DNA of 22,732 bases from Chara braunii (Eukaryota; Streptophyta; Charophyceae; Charales; Characeae): positions 4,047,845-4,070,576 of the forward strand of contig BFEA01000063.1 of assembly GCA_003427395.1 (NCBI GenBank). The letters run 5' to 3'. Position 1 is the first letter of the stretch; each line of letters opens with the position of its first letter. Positions 1 to 6,490 of the stretch are shown here, one piece after another. A program made the position numbers and the translations under genes. The notes beneath the pieces were generated by a model that did not search any database, was not told the origin of the DNA, and was given only the letters and a program-made list of their open reading frames with translations.

Positions 1-293
1 CCGTCTGCTCGTGTCTGCAGTTTCGCACCTAAGAAGGTGCACGAGCCATCTGCCGCAGTGGTCTCCTTCCATTCAAGACCATAATGGGCTGATGATGGTG
101 GCAGACAATCAAAGGTAAGAACATCATCAATGAACCGATATGTAAAAGCATATCGGCGAGCAGCAGAGGGATCCACACGCTGCAGGTTGTCCACGTACTG
201 CGCCTCATCCCAATAGAGTGTAAGATTGGCAATCTCAGGACCAGCGTTCGTACCCATAGGGATACCGACATCTTGATGATATATGTCAATAAA
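1..293 (-). pseudogene. Reverse transcriptase fragment (IPMGTN-type, Penelope-like or related), cut by the window edge
   Basis: On the minus strand the frame is open from 293 to the left edge. It contains a run reading GIPMGTNAGPEIANL, with GIPMGTN at 266-246, and later YRFIDDVL with the paired catalytic aspartates at 128-123. Further on it reads EWKETT and FLGAKL. The layout (GxPMGTN, then ANL, about 40 residues, then F/Y-I-D-D, then KETT and FL) is that of RT domains in Penelope-like and related retroelements. The frame is stopped upstream by a TGA at 296-294, and the RT N-terminal motifs cannot be followed beyond about 310. It is therefore either a broken copy or a 5'-truncated insertion. 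The rest of the ORF lies outside the window. Assignment to RT is firm; assignment to the Penelope group is inference. Confidence 0.75.
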
Positions 294-575
294 TCATTGC
301 AAAAAGGTATCACGATTCGAGTTTGGTTCTTGGCTTCCCCTCATCCTCTCCCCCCCCCACCCCCGCCCCCTCCCAAAAAAAAAACTCTCCAATTACATTC
401 ATTCCGCAGATAGATCCCCCACAGAATGGTTCAGAACTCGGGGGGGGGCGGGAAGGAAGCAAAAAAAAAAAGAAAAAAAAAAGAAAGTGGTTCAGAACGT
501 ACTAGAAAGTTGTTGAGAACGCAAATTTATTATTATTAATTTATTTATTTTTATCTGCAGAACGCAATTGCCATC

Positions 576-625
576 ATGATAGTCCTTTTTTTTTTTTTCT
601 TTTTTTTTTAATGATAGTCCTTTTT
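576..625. repeat. Poly-T tract flanked by a 15-bp direct repeat
   Basis: ATGATAGTCCTTTTT occurs at 576-590 and again at 611-625 and encloses an interrupted T-run. This is the arrangement left by a poly-A-tailed insertion on the minus strand with target-site duplication. Slippage cannot be excluded. Confidence 0.5.
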
Positions 626-738
626 ATTTCCGGAATATTTCTAAATTTTAATGGGTTTTCTTCGCTCATTTTGTCTAGGGAAAGGACATAAATAGTCCTT
701 CACGTTCAGAAAGCACAAAGCTTGGTAGGCCTGCAACA

Positions 739-776
739 AGAATGCACCTGGGCATCAGGACATCCAGGTGCATTCT
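739..776. repeat. Perfect 13-bp inverted repeat (hairpin)
   Basis: AGAATGCACCTGG (739-751) and its exact reverse complement (764-776) are separated by a 12-nt loop. It may be a small foldback remnant. No neighbouring gene suggests a regulatory role. Confidence 0.6.
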
Positions 777-1032
777 GACTAAGCTCACTTTGTCCCTTCC
801 CCAACCCCGAAAAACGGGATATCCGTTGCACCGCTCGCCATCCGCCGACATGTTGAATGAATACAAGGAGTTTGTCCACATGCATTCAAAACCTTGGCAG
901 ACGGCTGCTCGGATTTTGAGAATGAAAATATATATTTTTCGAAAAAATGACAAGAGGCCAATCACGGGCATTTCGAACACGTGTTTTCGATTTCGCAATC
1001 CGACACTTTCGACCTATTTTAACTCATTCAAT

Positions 1033-1133
1033 GCCAATGAATAAGACACAAAGCCAATGAATAAGACACACAGTGAGATTATTCAAAAAGAAAACAGAAG
1101 ACACACAGTGAGATTATTCAAAAAGAAAACAGA
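1033..1133. repeat. Short tandem duplications (20-bp and 35-bp units)
   Basis: A 35-bp unit at 1064-1098 is repeated exactly at 1099-1133. Just upstream, an element reading GCCAATGAATAAGACACA occurs at 1033 and 1053. Both are recent local duplications, because the copies are identical or nearly so. Confidence 0.8.
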
Positions 1134-1185
1134 AAAAAAAAAAGACTGTGTGAGTAAGGAAGGAGAGATGGAGGACGACGAAAGA

Positions 1186-1237
1186 AAAAAGAAGAAGAAG
1201 AAGAAGAAGAAGAAGAAGAAGAAGAAGAAGAAGAAGA
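1186..1237. repeat. (GAA)n microsatellite
   Basis: About 15 consecutive GAA/AAG triplets make low-complexity Lys or Ser frames on either strand, and these are not genes. Confidence 0.9.
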
Positions 1238-1302
1238 TGATGAGGAAGATAAGAAAATCTGCCCGAGCGCATCAGCTCGTAGTAGACGTAGAACCAACGA
1301 GC

Positions 1303-1419
1303 CTACCGTCTTGACGCGAATAGAACGCCCGGTCATTATAGCTGCATTTGGCCCAACTTTCAGTCCAGATGGAGCGATAATGACCGGGCGTTCTATTCGG
1401 GTTCGGGTGATGACGGTAG
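1303..1419 (+). mobile_element. 117-bp foldback MITE, copy 1
   Basis: The ends are perfect inverted repeats, CTACCGTC at 1303-1310 and GACGGTAG at 1412-1419. Deeper arms also pair: CGAATAGAACGCCCGGTCAT on the left matches its complement on the right, with a loop of about 30 nt. There is no coding capacity. Copy 2 (1554-1670) has the same length, ends and centre, which makes this a mobile family rather than a chance palindrome. No clear target-site duplication is visible. The superfamily is not assigned. Confidence 0.7.
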
Positions 1420-1481
1420 CTCAGTCGGTACACACCCTTGAATTGTTGAATTACAGACCCAAGTTCGAATCCAGATGGACG
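1415..1481 (+). repeat. tRNA-like SINE head next to MITE copy 1
   Basis: TAGCTCAGTCGG at 1417-1428 is a perfect Pol III box A, and GTTCGAATCC at 1463-1472 is a near-perfect box B. The spacing is tRNA-like, at about 45 nt. The expected acceptor pairing is not visible, so this is a tRNA-derived retroposon rather than a working tRNA. Box A overlaps the right end of the MITE. Confidence 0.5.
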
Positions 1482-1527
1482 TTGATGAATGTTTTTTTTT
1501 TTTTTTTTTTTTTTTTTTTGATGAATG
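1482..1527. repeat. Poly-T tract flanked by a 10-bp direct repeat
   Basis: TTGATGAATG at 1482-1491 and 1518-1527 brackets 28 T residues. This matches a poly-A-only insertion on the minus strand with target-site duplication, or slippage between repeats. Confidence 0.5.
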
Positions 1528-1553
1528 CAATGCAATGACATAGTAATTCCAAC

Positions 1554-1670
1554 CTACCGTCTATGCCTCGAATACAACGTACGGTCATTAAAGCTGTATC
1601 TAGACTGAAAGATGCCTCAAATACACAGCTATAATGACCGAATACGTTGTTTTCGGGGGAAATAAGGTAG
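1554..1670 (-). mobile_element. 117-bp foldback MITE, copy 2
   Basis: The ends are CTACCGTC (left) and GGTAG (right). Inner arms carry CGGTCATTA and TAATGACCG. The central motif TAGACTGAAAG matches the reverse complement of the copy 1 centre (TGGACTGAAAG), so this copy is in the opposite orientation. Both copies are 117 bp long. The arms are more diverged than in copy 1, which suggests an older insertion. Confidence 0.7.
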
Positions 1671-1819
1671 CCCGAGGCGGTCAGCTCGATGATGATATCT
1701 CAACACCGTCTCCCATTTTTCAAAAACACGAAAGACGGAAGTAGGCGTAGAACCGCCATAGCCGTGAAGCTCCGTGAAGCTCATCTTCACCAGGCGATGA
1801 CACGTGGACGTACGTGGAC

Positions 1820-1854
<35 letters not shown>

Positions 1855-1973
1855 GTTTGGACGAATACTGACGTGACACGACGCGGCTTATTTTTCCGAA
1901 AATGTGTGTGTTGGGAAGCATCTTGGTCGTGGCCCCCAATATCGACATCGGTCATGACAGGCTCTCATTATTT
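1671..1973. other. Non-coding stretch with T30 run
   Basis: I see no gene. A poly-T run occupies 1824-1853, preceded by a doubled ACGTGGACG motif (1802-1820). The first part shares CCCGAG...TCAGCTCG and GTAGGCGTAGAACC with the left flank of MITE copy 1 (about 1262-1294), so the surrounding DNA is itself repeated. Confidence 0.4.
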
Positions 1974-2025
1974 GGGATGAATTTTTGGGATGAATTTTTG
2001 GGATGAATTTTGGGATGAATTTTTT
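1974..2025. repeat. 13-bp minisatellite, 4 units
   Basis: Four tandem copies of GGGATGAATTTTT vary only in T-tract length (12 to 14 bp). Confidence 0.9.
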
Positions 2026-2103
2026 GACAATCCATCGGTCGTGATCGCTCTTCTTCTGATCTGCTGCTACCTTACCCCCTTCATCAAGTCGTGGGGGTCA
2101 CAA

Positions 2104-2138
2104 CCCCTCCCTCCCTCCCTCCCTCCCTCCCTCCCTCC
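2104..2138. repeat. (CCCT)n microsatellite
   Basis: Eight or nine CTCC/CCCT tetranucleotide units open a long pyrimidine-rich region on the plus strand. Confidence 0.9.
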
Positions 2139-2256
2139 TCAACTGGCATCCACATCTAATTCCTTTTCTTTTTTTTCTTTTTTCCCGCACATCTAATTCC
2201 CTTTCCTCCTCCTATCTTATTCCAGCGCGCTTCCAACGAGCCCGCCTCATCTCTTA

Positions 2257-2278
2257 ACCTAATCAAATTTGATTAGGT
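2257..2278. repeat. Perfect 22-bp palindrome
   Basis: The left arm ACCTAATCAAA meets its exact complement with no spacer. It stands alone in C-rich DNA. It could be the fused ends of a lost foldback element. Confidence 0.7.
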
Positions 2279-2516
2279 CCCCCCTCTACCCCACCAACCC
2301 GTCCGTCCCCCGCCCCCCTGATTCCTCTGCTTTCTCTTCCTTGCCTCCCTCCCTGACCACCTACCTCCCAACCTCCCCCCTATCGTTTTAGGCCCTCGCC
2401 ACACCACCATCGAAAAGAAAAAAGCACGAGCGCATCTTCCTAAAAAAGCGGCGAGATGCGTACGTTGCTATTCATAAGAACGGGTGCATCTTGCCACTTT
2501 CTGCGGGAACATGCAC
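2279..2516. other. Pyrimidine-rich non-coding DNA
   Basis: The sequence is C/T-rich to about 2400 and mixed after that. No open frame or structured element was recognised. Confidence 0.4.
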
Positions 2517-2552
2517 TCTTCTTCTTCTTCTTCTTCTTCTTCTTCTTCTTCT
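2517..2552. repeat. (CTT)n microsatellite 1
   Basis: About 11 CTT triplets are followed by the CTGTTATTTCCTC motif, which recurs beside the larger array at 3021-3103. Confidence 0.85.
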
Positions 2553-2654
2553 GTTATTTCCTCTTCATTCCACTATTCCACTATTCTTCTTGTTCTTCTT
2601 CTTCTCTTGACACTCAGTAAGACGGGAGGGTAGACCGTGGGGCCGCAAGGCGGG

Positions 2655-2706
2655 GTCATGAGGTTAGCCCCCTGAGGATGATCGGAGCGCAACCGATCGA
2701 AACGCG
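2655..2706 (+). repeat. Structured hairpin with hammerhead-like CTGAGGA / GAAAC layout
   Basis: CTGAGGA (2672-2678) is followed by a stem, GATCGG (2680-2685) pairing with CCGATC (2693-2698), and then directly by GAAACG (2699-2704). This resembles the CUGANGA, helix II, GAAA core of hammerhead ribozymes, which are known in Penelope-like elements. An extra T sits between CTGAGGA and the stem. I could not find a convincing cleavage triplet with helices I and III. It is either a decayed ribozyme or a look-alike hairpin. Confidence 0.3.
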
Positions 2707-2806
2707 TCGAGGAATGTGCGCGAGAGCTGAGACGAGTTTGCGCGGCTTTGTAATGAAGAACTTATCTTTCGATGCGTGTACGAAAGGCGGTTGGCCACTG
2801 TTTTCC
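2700..2806 (+). repeat. Duplicated anchor sequence, copy A
   Basis: It shares AACGCGTCG, GTAATG, TCGATGC(G/T)TGTACGA and TGGCCACTGTTTTC, in the same order and spacing, with 3254-3369. It leads into CTT-rich DNA, as do the other copies. It is probably the end of a dispersed retroelement. Confidence 0.65.
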
Positions 2807-2845
2807 ACTATTTCCACTCTTCTTCTTCTACTTCTTCAGTCCACT

Positions 2846-2940
2846 TAGACGTTTGGTTGAGTGTTTGCCTCTTGACGTGGAGGTCACGTGTTCGATCCTT
2901 CGATCGGTGCGGACGGACAGATTGCTGTCTGGAGTAAGTT
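2846..2940 (+). repeat. tRNA-like SINE head before the (CTT)n array
   Basis: GTTTGGTTGAGTGTTTGCC resembles a D-arm/box A. CCTC...GAGG resembles an anticodon stem, and GTGTTCGATCC is a good box B. The T-stem does not pair, so it is not a working tRNA. The body runs straight into the (CTT)n tract, which looks like a SINE tail that has expanded. Confidence 0.5.
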
Positions 2941-2942
2941 TC

Positions 2943-2973
<31 letters not shown>

Positions 2974-3010
2974 CTTCTTCTTCTTCTTCTTCTTCTTCTT
3001 CTTCTTCTTC
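2943..3010. repeat. (CTT)n microsatellite 2
   Basis: More than 20 uninterrupted CTT triplets follow the SINE-like head. The frames give poly-Ser, poly-Phe or poly-Leu and are not genes. Confidence 0.95.
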
Positions 3011-3103
3011 TACTATTATTTCTTCTTCTGTTATTTCCTCTACCTTCTTCTTCTTCTTCTGTTATTTCCTCTACCTTCTTCTTCTTTTTCTGTTATTTCC
3101 TCT
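3011..3103. repeat. About 30-bp minisatellite containing CTGTTATTTCCTC
   Basis: Three copies of a unit reading CTTCTTCTTCTGTTATTTCC with a short tail lie in tandem. A fourth lies at about 2545-2565. Confidence 0.8.
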
Positions 3104-3109
3104 CCGCAA

Positions 3110-3245
3110 GACAGTTGGCCCCTGTTTTCACTCTTCTTCGTCGTCGTCTTCTTCTTCTTCTTCTTCTTCTTCTTCTTCTTCTTCTTCTTCTTCTTCTTCT
3201 CTTTCTTCTTCTTCTTCTTCTTTTTCTTCTTCTTCTTCTTCGCCT
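3110..3245. repeat. Partial anchor plus (CTT)n microsatellite 3
   Basis: GACAGTTGGCCCCTGTTTTC (3110-3129) is a short third copy of the anchor seen at 2788 and 3350. A (CTT)n array follows to about 3240 with a few interruptions. Confidence 0.8.
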
Positions 3246-3253
3246 TCTGGGCA

Positions 3254-3369
3254 AAACGCGTCGGGGAAACTGCGATGAACTTTCATACTGAGAACTGTAC
3301 AGGCGGCGACGTAATGCAAATCTGTCTGTCGATGCTTGTACGAGAAGCAGTCTATGGCCACTGTTTTCT
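3254..3369 (+). repeat. Duplicated anchor sequence, copy B
   Basis: The same ordered motifs as copy A are present. The distance from AACGCGTCG to GATGC is 76 nt here and 70 nt there. The identity is clear but not perfect, so the duplication is not recent. Confidence 0.65.
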
Positions 3370-3844
3370 AACGATCTTTTCACTATTCTCCTTCTTCTTC
3401 CCTCTCCGATCCCTCTGCGACAGGGAACGATCACCCCCCCCCCCCCCCCCCCTCTCGCGCCCCATCCCTGACTCGAACTTTCTTCTTTCGTCCCCGTCAT
3501 CCTTGTCGTCCTTGGCTTTCCTACGGCCTTGTCCGAACGCGCAGCCCACGCCGGAGCCCACAACCCCCGCGACTTCCCCCACCCTTTCCTGACCCTTCGT
3601 TTGCCTGTCTCCTTCTCCGTCTTCTGCGCCCTCTTCAAGTTTCCTTCTTTCTCAGCACTTCGGTTCCCAACTTTCTTTGTTCTCGTCCTTCTCCCGCCTG
3701 CCACACGTACACAAGGGAGACGTGCTGGAACAGACAGAAGAAGAGGCGAGCTTTCAAAGAAGAAACGTAAGAGCAGGCAATCACACATGCACAGGAACGA
3801 CACAGGACTTGACATCTAACTCACCTTTCAAATGTCCCAAGCAT

Positions 3845-3846
<2 letters not shown>
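3370..3846. other. Pyrimidine-rich non-coding DNA with C-run
   Basis: C/T makes up most of the plus strand, including a C-run at about 3434-3452. The long open frames on both strands reflect composition. They have biased residues and no domain. I see no gene. Confidence 0.5.

Positions 3847-3888
<42 letters not shown>
3847..3888. repeat. (CT)n microsatellite
   Basis: About 20 CT units are followed by GCGC-rich DNA. Confidence 0.95.
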
Positions 3889-3890
<2 letters not shown>

Positions 3891-4214
3891 TGCGCCGCGC
3901 GCGCGCCCCCTCGTGCCCCTTCCTCTCCGATGTCGGACACTCCCGTGTTGCGGGCACGTGTGTATGCGTTCGCGTGTCCGTGGCTGAGTGGATGGTGAGT
4001 GGCGGTACTGACTGCTGTGGGGTAGTGGCAGGCCGCATCCAGCGGGGCGCGCGGTAATTGTCGTTGACCCCTTTTCTTTTGTGGGGGGGGGGGGCCGGGG
4101 GGCGCACTTAGTACCAACGGACTACCCCAGAGCGGTATGACCAACACGGGTATGAGTGTGACCGTGAGTGGGTTGTGTGTGGGAAAGTCCATGTGCCTCG
4201 CTGCACTACTCTAG
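3889..4214. other. GC-rich non-coding DNA with G-runs
   Basis: No gene is recognised. G12-CC-G6 at about 4082-4101 could form a quadruplex. Confidence 0.4.
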
Positions 4215-4236
4215 ACTCTCGAAATATTTCGAGAGT
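4215..4236. repeat. Perfect 22-bp palindrome
   Basis: ACTCTCGAAAT is followed immediately by its reverse complement. CTAG lies just outside on both sides (4211-4214 and 4240-4243). Confidence 0.7.
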
Positions 4237-4257
4237 TCGACTAGCATTGTCAGAGAG

Positions 4258-4372
4258 GCGAGACATCCTTGAAACCCATAGAATTAGGACGCGGTGTAGC
4301 GACGACGCTGAAAACCGAAAAATTTTCCAAGGACTTCATCCTAATTCGTGAGGATTTTCCAAGGAGGGTCTA
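4258..4372. mobile_element. Imperfect foldback element
   Basis: GAATTAGGA at 4281-4289 pairs exactly with TCCTAATTC at 4339-4347. The arms continue imperfectly outward: GACATCCTTG on the left faces CAAGGAGGGTC on the right. The length and lack of coding suit a MITE. It lies between a palindrome and another inverted-repeat element. Confidence 0.4.
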
Positions 4373-4386
4373 ACGAGGCCCTTAGA

Positions 4387-4478
4387 GCATACTCACACTA
4401 GGTCTTCAAACTCGCAAGGACTCAATATGGCCGCTCATTTTGTGCTTTTGCTATTTTGAAGGCCTAGTGTGAGTGTGC
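4387..4478. mobile_element. Short inverted-repeat element with ATACTCACACTAGG ends
   Basis: A 24-bp arm at 4387-4410 pairs at 22 of 24 positions with 4455-4478, around a 44-nt centre. The terminal motif ATACTCACACTAGG recurs exactly at 21370-21383, 17 kb away, so it belongs to a dispersed family. Confidence 0.55.
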
Positions 4479-4503
4479 CCAGCTATGAAGTCCGAGCCTC
4501 GCT

Positions 4504-4651
4504 CGAACTACGGGTTGTTCACTTCCCAGGCCTAGTCCAAGAAGAAAATGGTAGAAAATAGAAAGAAAAAAAAAAATAGAAAAAATAGAAAGGCACGAAC
4601 TACAGGTTGTTCACTTCCTAGACCTAGTGCAAGAAGAAAACGGGAGAAATA
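4504..4651 (+). repeat. 56-bp direct repeat separated by A-rich spacer
   Basis: CGAACTAC(G/A)GGTTGTTCACTTCC begins at 4504 and again at 4596. The match continues through CCTAGT and AAGAAGAAAA with about six substitutions. An A-rich spacer (4560-4590) separates the copies, as if both were 3' parts of A-tailed elements. Confidence 0.75.
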
Positions 4652-5106
4652 TGCGGAGTTCGAATGCAGATGGATTAGATGAACAAAACGTTGGCCAGGG
4701 GCAGGGGCCCGGGGGAGCTACCGCCAGTGCCACAACACTCGGACCTAGCACAAGCCCCTGGTAACGGGTGTTGTTCTTGACTGCAGCGACTACCACCATG
4801 ACAACGATTCGGCTGGTGAGGTAGCGATGTCCAATCGCCTTATCGTTGGAACGTACTCATTGGCTATGGTAGTATGGTGTCTCCTCACCGGGTTCTCGCC
4901 AGGTCCTTCCCACTGGTTATGAAGAAAGCATATTAGCTTTCAAGAGAATCAAACAGTGGCTCCTCTTCGAGCAACAGTCTCTATGTTGCATTGATCAATC
5001 ACATCTAGGTACCTACCAATCGAAGGTGTCAAATTAGGGTTCTTCTTGTTCGAAGTAATAATTACTTGTACAATAGTGGGGTTAACCATCTATCGTTGTG
5101 ATCACT
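4652..5106. other. Possible LINE 5' region, unclassified
   Basis: No gene is seen. GAGTTCGAATGC (4657-4668) resembles a box B and matches the AGTTCGAATCCAGATGG context at 1462 in part. The rest precedes LINE ORF1 and may be its 5' UTR, but its boundary is not visible. Confidence 0.3.
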
Positions 5107-6485
5107 ATGGAGGAAGAGGTTGAAGATAGAGGTGCCAGATCCTCGCCGCCAACTCCCGTAGACCTGGGAGAAGATAATGATCGTATTCGTGATCTGATAA
5201 GGATGTGCTATGACGAGGGAATTATGCCCTCAAACATTGACCCAAGTGAGATGACGGTGAATGGGCGAGAAGGTTAATTGGCTAAAGGAGCATAAGGTAA
5301 CAATTATTTTTAGAGCAGGGGCACGATTCGTATCAAACCGAATGTTTGGAGACGCACTGCAGCCTCAACCGAGCTTTATTGTCCCTTCATGCACCCACCA
5401 ATACCAGATGTCGCTGCACCCATGAATTTTCAAGCACTATATCATCAAGTCCAACAATTGAAACGGAGCTCGGCCTATTATCATATGACATGCCGCCAAG
5501 AATAAGCTTCAGCACAGCTGGATTAGGCGCACCAGATGCTGACTCACCACGCACTCCAAGTGCACCAGGAATTGGCCAGCCTTCCCCTAACCATGCTGGT
5601 TCCGGGGCCCCACTAGGCATGGTGGGCAGAGCCAAGGTCCATGGGCGATTCCAGCCGATTCAGCCACCTCACATGAAATGCAACGCTCTCAAATGCAACA
5701 AGTCCAAGACACACAGACAATCACATGAGAAATCATCGACTACCACTGCAAAAAGGAGGCGCTTCTTCTTCAAGAAATGTCAGTCATGACAAACAACACA
5801 GATTATCAAGGAAAGGGAGTGCTTCCTCAATCTTGAGAGCAGAGCACTCATGTGGATCTCCTCCTGTCTTTGAACATTCGTTCGAACACGATATGGGCAC
5901 ACCAGGCAGCAAAACGAGAAGGCGCTGTATTGCAGTGACCTTAGCAAGAGGTTGATCTCAAGATATGAAAGTCAAGGTCCTCCCACTTTTTTGTATGGCT
6001 GTAAGAAACAACTTCTGGTTTGTTGCCTTCAATTTACCAAATCGTATCATGTCGATGGTAAGTTTACCCTCTCGTGATTTGATAAGAACATCTTGACAAA
6101 TTTGTTCTTCGAATGATTCCCGATGAGATTATGGTCAGACTGTTGATTGACCATCCTAACCAGAGAGGGAAGAAGATTAGTTATTTTCCCCCACTTGGAT
6201 CTCCGTTTTCTGGAAGGCCAATTGGAAAATCAGGAATCAGAAGGTTTGCATCTCCTTCCTATCTCGTGACTAACCGAAAAACGCAAACAGAAAATGTCTC
6301 AAATCCAAATCCCTTCACTCTGCTCACCGGAATGTCTCCAAGAAACGAACATTCGCCTAGTATACAGAGAAGAAAGTTGTCAACGCTCTAACCTACTAGA
6401 GTCATGGCAATCCCTTGCCTCAAATCCTGCTCTTGCTTCCTATGGTATCCAATCTGGTGGGGGAGAGAAGGTAAGAAATGAATAA
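5107..6485 (+). pseudogene. LINE ORF1 (RNA-binding/gag-like) remnant
   Basis: A clean 56-codon start frame (5107-5277) is acidic and Pro-containing and reads DRIRDLIRMCYDEGIMPSNI. It ends in an early stop. The sense continues one frame over at 5277 with NWLKEHKVTIIFRAGARF. Later pieces at 5980-6390 read FWFVAFNLPN, PDEIMVRLLI and RGKKISYFPP in changing frames. The order and position directly before the endonuclease support ORF1. No zinc knuckle could be placed. It has at least four stops or frameshifts. Assignment rests on position and overall look, not on a catalytic motif. Confidence 0.55.
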
Positions 6486-6490
6486 GTTAA

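Larger units (their letters stand above)
294..1032. other. Non-coding stretch with C-, A- and T-runs
   Basis: I see no supported gene here. It holds C-rich DNA (345-378), a G9 run with an A-rich tract (439-485), AT-rich sequence (520-560), a poly-T tract between direct repeats (576-625) and a perfect hairpin (739-776). Two overlapping open frames of about 100 codons on opposite strands (675-1044) have no recognisable motif and are probably chance. Confidence 0.5.

Noticed and set aside
29-313. 94-codon minus-strand frame beginning MIPFCND
   Set aside because: It overlaps the RT fragment in another frame and has no motif. The RT frame next to it explains the sequence.
675-1044. 100-107-codon frames on both strands
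   Set aside because: No motif, overlapping in opposite directions, and no supporting start or neighbour.
2772-3815. Long poly-Ser, poly-Phe, poly-Glu and poly-Arg frames on both strands
   Set aside because: They are translations of (CTT)n and (CT)-rich DNA. All frames stay open because the repeat has no stop codon.
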